A DNA stretch of 64,000 bases from Microtetraspora fusca (lineage in GTDB: Bacteria; Actinomycetota; Actinomycetes; Streptosporangiales; Streptosporangiaceae), in NCBI RefSeq assembly GCF_001570365.1, contig NZ_BBYK01000048.1, positions 184,025-248,024 of the forward strand, in the 5' to 3' direction. Below, piece by piece: positions 57,970 to 64,000 of the stretch (positions within the stretch are counted from its first letter, which is position 1; every line of letters begins with the position of its first letter). The notes beneath the pieces are model-generated. The model was not told where the DNA came from and did not search any database. It was given only the letters and a program-made list of their open reading frames with translations. Position numbers and translations under genes: made by a program.

Positions 57970-58953
57970 ATGAGCGGTTTCGGCAAATCACGAGTCCACG
58001 ACATCCTCGGCCCCGAGCCCGAACCCGGATTCCACGACACCGGTGAGCTCACCCGCAACTGGGGCGCGAAGTGGGGCGCGGCCGACGAGGTCGGCCCGCT
58101 GCGTACCGTTCTGATGCGTCGCCCGAACCCCGGCCTCGCCCGCATCAGCGCCGACGCCTGGGACGACGAGCTGGGGGCCCTGGTCGATCCGGGCAAGAAC
58201 TGGTACTGGTTCGACCGGAAGGCCCCCGACCTCGACCTGCTGCACCAGCAGTACGAGGGCTACGTGGCGGCGTTGCGCGCCGAGGGAGTCGAAGTCGTCT
58301 TCGCGCCGGAACTCCCAGAGAGCTTCACGAAGTCGATCTACACCCGCGACCCGCTGATCACCGTTCCCGGCGGCGCGGTCATCACCCGCCTCGCACCGCG
58401 CATGCGGCGCGGCGAGGAGCGGTCGATCACCGCGACCGTCGCCTCCGCGGGGATGCCCGTTCTGGGAACGGTCACCGGGACGGGCATCGCCGAAGGCGGC
58501 AGCTTCGTGAAGCTGAACCGCGACGTCGCGGCCTACGGAACCTCCATCCGCTGCAACAGGGAGGGGCTCGACCAGATCCGCCGCCTCGTGGAACCGGCGG
58601 GTGTGAACGTCATCGAAGTGCCGCTCCCCGGATATCTCATCCACATCGACGGTGCGATGGTCATGATCGACCACGACCTCGCCATGGTGAACAGCACGCT
58701 GCTGCCGTACGAGTTCCTGACGACCCTGCGGACGCTCGGCATCGAGACCGTCGAGGTGCCTCCGGGTGAGGAGTGGGCGGTCAACTCGCTCACCGTCGCT
58801 CCGAGGCGTGTGATGGTCGCCGACCACCTCACCGCCGCCGCCGACCTGCTGAGCCGGCACGACGTGGAGGTCGTGCCCGTGGCCTACAGCGAGATCACGA
58901 AGAACGGCGGCAGCCTCCACTGCAGCACGATGGAGCTCCGTCGTGACTGGTGA
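57970..58953 (+). CDS. Guanidino-group-modifying deiminase/amidinotransferase-like enzyme
   Basis: 327 residues. Superfamily features: LRTVLMRRPNPGLA at the N-terminus, FTKSIYTRDPLITVPGG (catalytic Asp), TGIAEGGSFVKLNRDVAAYG (EGGD-like motif with Ser for Asp), YLIHIDGAMVMIDHDLAMV (catalytic His), and the nucleophile Cys318 in NGGSLHCSTMELRR. The fold includes arginine deiminase, dimethylarginine dimethylaminohydrolase and glycine amidinotransferase. Distance from any of these is large, so substrate could be creatine, guanidinoacetate, methylated arginine or another guanidino acid. The stop overlaps the M20 gene by 11 nt, and that amidohydrolase could cleave the ureido product. Confidence 0.8.
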   Translation: MSGFGKSRVHDILGPEPEPGFHDTGELTRNWGAKWGAADEVGPLRTVLMRRPNPGLARISADAWDDELGALVDPGKNWYWFDRKAPDLDLLHQQYEGYVAALRAEGVEVVFAPELPESFTKSIYTRDPLITVPGGAVITRLAPRMRRGEERSITATVASAGMPVLGTVTGTGIAEGGSFVKLNRDVAAYGTSIRCNREGLDQIRRLVEPAGVNVIEVPLPGYLIHIDGAMVMIDHDLAMVNSTLLPYEFLTTLRTLGIETVEVPPGEEWAVNSLTVAPRRVMVADHLTAAADLLSRHDVEVVPVAYSEITKNGGSLHCSTMELRRDW

Positions 58954-60187
58954 ACGGCACCGCCCGGCGGATTCCGCGTTCCTGCGCGACTTCGCCTACC
59001 TGTCGTCGATCGGCGCCACGCCGAGCGGTGGCGTCGACCGGGAGGCGGCGACCCTCCCGGACGCCATGCAGCGGGCCTGGCTCGGCGGCTGGCTGACGTC
59101 CCACGGATTCGACGTGCGCGTCGACGCGATCGGGAACCAGTTCGGGCTCCTCGAACTGGTTCCAGGAGCGCCGTACATTCTCACCGGGTCGCATCTGGAC
59201 AGCCAGCCGACGGCCGGCCGGTTCGACGGCGCGTACGGCGTCGCCGCGTCCGCCCACGCCGCGCACGCGGTGGCGCGGCGAGCACGTGAAGGGCGGATAA
59301 CACCTCGGCACAACCTCGCGGTGGTGAACTGGTTCAACGAGGAGGGGAGCCGGTTCGCGCCGAGCATGATGGGCAGTTCGGTGTTCACCGGCAAGCTCTC
59401 GCTGGAGAGCGCCTACGACGTCGAGGACGGCCGCGGCGTCAGCGTGCGCGAGGCGCTGAAGCGCATCGGCGCCATCGGCTCGGCGCCCGAACTTCCGCTC
59501 GCCGGGTACGCCGAGATCCACATCGAGCAGGGACGGGAACTCGAGGACGGCGCCGCCCGGATCGGGGTGGTGACCGGCACCTGGGGAGCGCGGAAGTTCC
59601 TCGTCATCGTCGACGGAGAGCAGGCGCACACCGGACCCACGGCGATGGCCGACCGCCGGGACGCCCTGCTGGGCGCCTCCCTGCTCGTCGTGCGCGCCCG
59701 GGAACTGGCGGACGAGCTGGCACACGCGCCGTTGCACACCGCCGTGTCGAAGCTCGACGTACGGCCGAACTCCCCTGTGGTCGTGGCGAGGCGGGTCGTC
59801 TGCAATCTCGACCTGCGCAGCCCCGACCCGGAGGCGCTCGAAACGGCGGAGCGGCTCCTGCGCGAGGCCGCCGCCGACATCGAGCGCACCCACGGGGTGT
59901 CCGTCAGGCTCGACCGTACGCACCACTGGGACCGCAACGACTATTCGGCCGACGGCGTCACGCTCGCCGAGGGCGTGTGCGCGGACCTGGGGCTGGCGAG
60001 CCGCCGGGTCCTGACGGTCGCCGGCCACGACTCGACGAACGTCAAGGACATCACGCCGACGGTGATGCTGTTCGTCCCCAGCGAGGACGGGATCTCGCAC
60101 AACGAGCGCGAGTTCACCGCCGACGACGACATGGTGGCGGGGCTGTCGGTGCTCACCGGCGTCCTCGAACGCCTCTGCGTCGGATGA
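58943..60187 (+). CDS. M20-family N-carbamoyl/ureido-acid amidohydrolase (AllC/HyuC-like)
   Basis: 414 residues from GTG 58943. Metal-binding residues of the M20 ureidase group: His in LTGSHLDSQPTAGRFDGAYGV (with Asp), FNEEGSRFAPSMMGS (Glu-Glu), AEIHIEQGRELED (His), and C-terminal SHNEREFT (His). They hydrolyse N-carbamoyl-beta-alanine, N-carbamoyl-L-amino acids or allantoate to amino acid, CO2 and ammonia. The gene overlaps the deiminase (11 nt) and aguA copy 2 (4 nt). The enzyme is the natural second step after a deiminase that makes a ureido acid. Confidence 0.85.
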   Translation: MTGERHRPADSAFLRDFAYLSSIGATPSGGVDREAATLPDAMQRAWLGGWLTSHGFDVRVDAIGNQFGLLELVPGAPYILTGSHLDSQPTAGRFDGAYGVAASAHAAHAVARRAREGRITPRHNLAVVNWFNEEGSRFAPSMMGSSVFTGKLSLESAYDVEDGRGVSVREALKRIGAIGSAPELPLAGYAEIHIEQGRELEDGAARIGVVTGTWGARKFLVIVDGEQAHTGPTAMADRRDALLGASLLVVRARELADELAHAPLHTAVSKLDVRPNSPVVVARRVVCNLDLRSPDPEALETAERLLREAAADIERTHGVSVRLDRTHHWDRNDYSADGVTLAEGVCADLGLASRRVLTVAGHDSTNVKDITPTVMLFVPSEDGISHNEREFTADDDMVAGLSVLTGVLERLCVG

Positions 60188-61242
60188 CCACACGGATCGG
60201 AGGAGGAGTCTTGGGCAAGCTGCGCATGCCGGCGGAGTGGGAGACGCACGAGGGGTGCCTGATGGCCTGGCCGACCCGGGCGGAGTTGTGGGACGGGATG
60301 CTGGGCGAGGCCAGGGCCGAGTACGCGGCGGTGGCGCGGGCGATCGCGGCGTTCGAGCCGGTCACGATGGTGGCCCGGCCGGACCAGGTCGAGGACGCCC
60401 GCGCGGCCTGTGGCGAGGGTGTCGAGGTGATCGCGGTGCCGATCGACGACTCGTGGTTGCGCGATTCGGGGCCGATCTTCACGTTGACCGGCGACGGCCG
60501 CCGGGTCGGGGTCGACTTCGCCTTCAACTCCTGGGGCGAGCGGTACTTCCCCTATGACTCGGACAACAAGGTCAGCAGGCGGCTGCTCAACCTGCTCGGC
60601 ACCCCGCGGCGCGCCTCATCGACGGTGCTGGAGGGCGGCGCGATCACGGTGGACGGCGAGGGCACGCTGATCACCACGGAACAGTGCCTGCTGAACGCCA
60701 ATCGGAACCCGCACCTGGACCGTCACGACATCGAGGCCGAGCTCTCCGCCCTGCTCGGCATCGAGAAGGTCATCTGGTTGCCGTACGGCCATGCCGCCGG
60801 TGTGACCGACGGGCACGTGGACGGGGTCTGCGTTTTCGCCGGGCCGGGCCGGGTCGTCGTGGAGTCCTGCGTCGATCCGGCAAGTCCCGACTACGCGCGG
60901 CTGCGCGCCAACAGGGCCGTCCTGGAGGCGGTCACCGACGCCCGGGGACGCCGGCTGGAAATCGTGGAGGTGCCGCCCCAGCAGGTCGTCACCGTCGCGG
61001 GACGGCCGGCCCGGGTGGGCTACGTGAACTTCTACGTGGCCAACGGCGGCGTGGTCGTGCCAACGGCCGGCACCGCCGACGACGCGCGAGCACTGGAGGC
61101 CGTCGCCACGGCCTTCCCGGACCGCGCGGTCGTCGGTGTGCGGGCGAGCGCCGTCGCCCTGGGCGGCGGCGGGATCCACTGCATCACCCAGCAGGTACCC
61201 GCCCCGGCCGCTTCCGGGCACGGATCCCTCCTGCCGGGCTGA
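60184..61242 (+). CDS. aguA: Agmatine deiminase (copy 2)
   Basis: 352 residues from ATG 60184, which overlaps the M20 stop; a TTG at 60211 behind GGAGGAG is a strong alternative start giving a protein that begins nine residues later. Same family motifs as copy 1 (RMPAEWETHEGCLMAWPTRAE, DDSWLRDSGPIFTL, VTDGHVDGVCVF, Cys333 in GGGIHCITQQVP). Forward half nearly identical to copy 1 at DNA level, back half clearly diverged. The C-terminus is longer (PAASGHGSLLPG). Possibly uses a guanidino substrate different from agmatine. Confidence 0.85.
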   Translation: MTTRIGGGVLGKLRMPAEWETHEGCLMAWPTRAELWDGMLGEARAEYAAVARAIAAFEPVTMVARPDQVEDARAACGEGVEVIAVPIDDSWLRDSGPIFTLTGDGRRVGVDFAFNSWGERYFPYDSDNKVSRRLLNLLGTPRRASSTVLEGGAITVDGEGTLITTEQCLLNANRNPHLDRHDIEAELSALLGIEKVIWLPYGHAAGVTDGHVDGVCVFAGPGRVVVESCVDPASPDYARLRANRAVLEAVTDARGRRLEIVEVPPQQVVTVAGRPARVGYVNFYVANGGVVVPTAGTADDARALEAVATAFPDRAVVGVRASAVALGGGGIHCITQQVPAPAASGHGSLLPG

Positions 61243-61246
61243 ACGG

Positions 61247-61287
61247 CGACGCGGCCGCCCCCGTCGGTGACAGGGGCGGCCGTGTCG
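61247..61287. terminator. Strong terminator between convergent operons
   Basis: Arm CGACGCGGCCGCCCC (61247-61261), 11-nt loop, GGGGCGGCCGTGTCG, a 15-bp stem with one G-U. It lies 4 nt after the aguA copy 2 stop and 23 nt before the convergent oxidase stop, and should end both transcripts. Confidence 0.75.
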
Positions 61288-61309
61288 CGACCGGTGCGGC
61301 CGGGCTCGG

Positions 61310-62581
61310 TCACCCCATCACCGTGCCCGTCGAGTCCGCGTTGCGCGGGCGGTGACGGCCGAAGGCCGCGAGCCCTATCTCCAACCGGGTGTGCTCACCG
61401 ACGACGCTGCTCTCACCGTCGATCACGGCCCGCATCAGGCGCCCGACCATGGGGGCGTTCTTGAACTGGTTGCCGCTGGTCCCGATCGCGACGTAGAAGC
61501 CCGCGCGTTCCGTGCCGTCGTAGATCGGGGTCCAGTCCTCGGTGACGTCGTAGACGCCGGCGATGCCGATCGGCTTGCCGGGCACACCGAGCTCGGGAAG
61601 GCGGCGGGCGGCGCGCGTGACCTGCGCCTCGAAGACCTGCGCGGTGGGATTGGGGTTGATGGCGTCGGGGTCGTCGACCCACTGCAGCTCGTCACACTCG
61701 GGCTCGGTGCCGCCGACCAACAGCCCGTCACCCGGGGCGCCCCGCATATAGATGCCGAGGTCCAGGTCGGCGACGCACGGGCCGATGCCCTCGCCGTTGT
61801 AGCCGGCCGGCGCGGGCACGTGGTGCACCTCCTGGCGCATCGGCCGGACGGTGACCGACCAGCCCGCGCCGACGCCCGCCAGCGCGTTCAGCCTGCCGGA
61901 CCACGGCCCGGCCGCGTTGACGACGACGGGCGCGCTCACGGTCGTGCCGTCGTCGAGCCGGACACCGTTCACCGCACCCTCGCCGAGCACGGCGATCACC
62001 TGACGCCTGAACAGGAACCGCGCACCCCGCCGCTTCGCGGCGTTGGCGAGGTTGACGGCGGCCAGACCGGGGTCGTCGACGAAGCCGGCGTCCGGGGTCC
62101 ACAGCGCGCCCAGGCGCTTGTCCGTTTCCTCCCAGAAGGCCGGGTCCTCGATGCGCTTCGGAGGCCAGAACCGGCCGGGGTCGAGCCCGGGCATTCGGCG
62201 GGCCAGCTCGTCGGCGTCCCAGACCTCGTACGGGATCCTCGCCCGGTCGAACATCTCGAGGACACGGTCCATCGGCGCGATGTCGACGTCCATGAACACC
62301 TTGCCGACGCGGTGGAACTTCGCCATCCCGGCGTCGTCCACGCCGTCGAGGTGGTCGGCCCACTTCTCCCAGCAGTGCTTGGACTCCCAGGACAGCGCGA
62401 TGCCGTCCCAGGTCGAGTAGTTGAACCGGATCACCGCGCTGGACGCGCCGGTCGACCCCTGCCCGGGTCCGCTCGCCTTGTCGACCACCACCACGGAGCG
62501 GCCCGTCCTGGCCAGCTCGAACGCGATCGAGGAGCCGATCACGCCGGCGCCGACCACCACCACGTCTGCTGTCACGCTCAT
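61310..62581 (-). CDS. DAO-family FAD amine/amino-acid oxidase (sarcosine oxidase beta-like)
   Basis: 423 residues from ATG 62581 (GAAGGAAG upstream). N-terminal FAD motif VVVVGAGVIGSSIAFELARTG, then GSTGASSAVIRFNYS, and the C-terminal GVYDVTEDWTPIYDGT characteristic of sarcosine/dimethylglycine oxidases, followed by GFYVAIGTSGNQFKNAPMVG. It oxidises a secondary or primary amine or N-methyl amino acid to the imine, releasing peroxide or passing electrons on. In this context the amine could be sarcosine (from creatine-type substrates) or another catabolic amine. A promoter with TTGACA at 62625-62630 (minus) is likely. Confidence 0.8.
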   Translation of the reverse strand: MSVTADVVVVGAGVIGSSIAFELARTGRSVVVVDKASGPGQGSTGASSAVIRFNYSTWDGIALSWESKHCWEKWADHLDGVDDAGMAKFHRVGKVFMDVDIAPMDRVLEMFDRARIPYEVWDADELARRMPGLDPGRFWPPKRIEDPAFWEETDKRLGALWTPDAGFVDDPGLAAVNLANAAKRRGARFLFRRQVIAVLGEGAVNGVRLDDGTTVSAPVVVNAAGPWSGRLNALAGVGAGWSVTVRPMRQEVHHVPAPAGYNGEGIGPCVADLDLGIYMRGAPGDGLLVGGTEPECDELQWVDDPDAINPNPTAQVFEAQVTRAARRLPELGVPGKPIGIAGVYDVTEDWTPIYDGTERAGFYVAIGTSGNQFKNAPMVGRLMRAVIDGESSVVGEHTRLEIGLAAFGRHRPRNADSTGTVMG

Positions 62582-62690
62582 GTGCACAGTCTTCCTTCGC
62601 GTCGACGCGGAGCCCACCGACGACTGTCAAGGCTTCCCTGTTCCCGGTTCGTCACCTGCCGGGCGTGGCCTGCCGACCTGGGCACCGGGC

Positions 62691-63893
62691 TCACCTCAGG
62701 CCGATGAGCCTGGCGACCTTGAATCCCAGATGCAGGGCGAGGCGGTCGTCGCCACTCGCCAGGTCCACCCGGGCGACCTCCTCCGCCTTGCGTAGCCGGT
62801 AATAGAGGCTGGCCCGGTGGACGCACAGCTCGGCCGCGGTGCGCCGGACGTCTCCCCCGTTGTCCAGGAAGGCTTCCAGGGTCTCCGCCAGCGCGCCCTT
62901 GCCGCCGTCGTGGTCGAGCAGCCGGCGTACCCCCGGGTGCAGGTTGTGGCCGAGCCGCTCGGCGGGCAGCTCGGCGAGCAGGCCGTAGACGCCGAGCTCC
63001 GCACTCCACACCACCGGGCCGAGCACCTTGACGATCCTGGCCACGTCGGCGGCCCGTCTGGCCTCGCCGTACGACTCGTGCGCCGCCGACAGGCCGGGGC
63101 CGCGCTCGCCGACGCCGATCCAGCACTCCTTACCGCTTTCCTTGGCGATGCGCGCGTGTACGGCGGCGGCCAGGTCGTCGATCTCGGCCCGCGAGAGAAC
63201 CTCCTGGACCACCACGAGGATGCCGTGGTCGGGGCGTTCGAGATGGAGGGCTCTGCGGGGCGGCAGCCGGCGGCGCGCGTGTTCGAGGCCGACGGTCAGG
63301 GCCAGCCGGTCCTGCTCGCCGAGCGGCTCGCCCGGCGCGTGCGCGAGGGTCGCCGCCAGCACCCGGATCGGGCCGGCCACCACGAGTTCCTCCTCGATGA
63401 GCCACCGGGCCGCCTCGTCACGCAGCTTCGCGTCCGCGGAGACGAGGTCGCGCACCAGCTCCCGCTCGCGCCCCCTGCTGATCTCACCCAGCAGGAAGTC
63501 ACGGTGCAGCGTGTGCGCCGCGTTCTCCGCCCCCTGCCGTACGGCGGCAGCCTGCTCGTCCGTGACGGGGCCGTCGGACAGCAGTAGCCACAGGAAGCCG
63601 AGGAGGGTGTCGTCGTAACGGATCGGCATGCCCACCCGCGCCACGTCGAAGCCCAGGTCGGGTCGGGAGGGAACGGTGAACAGATCGCGAGCCGTGAGAG
63701 CGCCGCCGCTGTGGATGTGGCCGACCAGCTCGGGCGACACGCTCCTGCGCATGATCGACTCGAGCCGCGCGTTGTCGACAGCGCCGGTGTGGGAGTTGTA
63801 GGCGAGCAGGCGGATGTTCGGATCGTCGATGGCGACCGACCTGCCCAAGCGCGCGCCCAGGCTGTCAACCAACCTCTGCAACTCCAACGCCAC
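62691..63893 (-). CDS. PucR-type transcriptional regulator (second copy in island)
   Basis: 400 residues from GTG 63893 (a TTG at 63899 is an alternative; Shine-Dalgarno is weak). N-terminal GAF-like sensor with RSVAIDDPNIRLLAYNSHTGAVDNAR, RYDDTLLGFLWLLLSDGP; central GGDEF-like region of the PucR type; C-terminal HTH_30 with ETLEAFLDNGGDVRRTAAELCVHRASLYYRLRKAEEVARVDL. Together with the PucR at 55178 it implies that both sides of the island respond to nitrogen-compound signals. It is 109 nt upstream of the oxidase, probably its regulator. Confidence 0.85.
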   Translation of the reverse strand: MALELQRLVDSLGARLGRSVAIDDPNIRLLAYNSHTGAVDNARLESIMRRSVSPELVGHIHSGGALTARDLFTVPSRPDLGFDVARVGMPIRYDDTLLGFLWLLLSDGPVTDEQAAAVRQGAENAAHTLHRDFLLGEISRGRERELVRDLVSADAKLRDEAARWLIEEELVVAGPIRVLAATLAHAPGEPLGEQDRLALTVGLEHARRRLPPRRALHLERPDHGILVVVQEVLSRAEIDDLAAAVHARIAKESGKECWIGVGERGPGLSAAHESYGEARRAADVARIVKVLGPVVWSAELGVYGLLAELPAERLGHNLHPGVRRLLDHDGGKGALAETLEAFLDNGGDVRRTAAELCVHRASLYYRLRKAEEVARVDLASGDDRLALHLGFKVARLIGLR

Positions 63894-63937
63894 GCCCAAA
63901 GGTTACGACGTTCGCCCCGTAATCGGCGGACAAGGTG

Positions 63938-64000
63938 TCAGCCGCGGGCCGGCATGTGCGTCTGGAACCAGTCCACAACACGGGTGCAGAAGTCGATCAA
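63938..64000 (-). CDS. C-terminal end of an alpha/beta-hydrolase/peptidase-like protein
   Basis: Only the last 20 codons and stop are inside the window: LIDFCTRVVDWFQTHMPARG. Such an amphipathic helix ending a protein is typical of S9-type peptidases and acyl-hydrolases. The call is weak because the catalytic residues are outside the window. Confidence 0.35.
   Translation of the reverse strand: MIDFCTRVVDWFQTHMPARG

Noticed and set aside
1..64000. Prophage, integrase, IS element, CRISPR array, tRNA
   Set aside because: None of the translated frames showed transposase, integrase or Cas motifs, and no repeated spacer array or tRNA-like cloverleaf was seen.

Overview
The window is very GC-rich, uses GTG and occasional TTG starts freely, joins many genes by 4-nt ATGA/GTGA overlaps, and is dense in TetR, IclR, GntR, MerR and PucR regulators, ECF-type sigma, LtrA, F/NAD(P)-linked dehydrogenases and lipoproteins of the Gram-positive type. 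All of this points to a large-genome soil actinomycete; a Streptosporangiales-like or Streptomyces-like genus is an inference, not something the sequence proves. No rRNA, tRNA, CRISPR array, insertion sequence, integrase or phage gene was recognised.

Region by region. 0-5 kb: end of a fumarylacetoacetase-fold hydrolase, a FUSC-type membrane protein and two unlinked sensor histidine kinases. 5.3-11.9 kb: a catabolic block (MFS transporter, flavoprotein dehydrogenase, two short-chain dehydrogenases, two NTF2-fold proteins) divergent from an IclR regulator with a perfect inverted repeat between them. 12-20.4 kb: MerR plus flavoprotein pair, GNAT, SigJ-like ECF sigma with a SnoaL tail, a DUF1579-like protein, a drug-efflux MFS, a TetR gene whose ABC-transporter partner has been gutted by an internal deletion, and LtrA. 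20.4-26 kb: methyltransferase, TIGR01777 epimerase-like protein, a monooxygenase-truncated haemoglobin chimera, and a three-gene operon (polysaccharide deacetylase, Gfo/Idh/MocA dehydrogenase, zinc alcohol dehydrogenase) divergent from a GntR regulator and a sugar ABC importer (26-30.2 kb). 30.5-39.4 kb: thermophile-type NADP alcohol dehydrogenase, GH15 glucosidase coupled to an unusual Zwf, a phosphatase, a TetR/winged-helix/short-PpdK operon, and a small Cys-Cys protein behind a MerR-type promoter. 39.5-45 kb: cell-envelope lipoproteins (one an OmpA protein sandwiched between two related domains), gene relics, a methyltransferase and a pentapeptide-repeat protein.

45-64 kb is the most coherent and interesting part: a guanidino/ureido-compound catabolic island. 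A minus-strand operon runs agmatine deiminase, a complete peptide/nickel-class ABC importer (binding protein, two permeases, two ATPases), a fused urease gamma-beta subunit, and a urease alpha subunit with altered active-site flap, followed by a TetR gene with two tandem operators; no urease accessory gene (ureD/E/F/G) is present. Divergent from it a TetR, a PucR-type regulator, an MHS-family transporter, a second guanidino-group-modifying enzyme, an M20 ureido-acid amidohydrolase and a second agmatine deiminase form a plus-strand operon, faced by a DAO-family amine/amino-acid oxidase and another PucR regulator. Together they look able to import guanidino compounds, deiminate them to carbamoyl compounds, hydrolyse those, and oxidise the resulting amine. 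The idea that the urease-like enzyme hydrolyses N-carbamoylputrescine or another substituted urea, rather than urea, is my inference.
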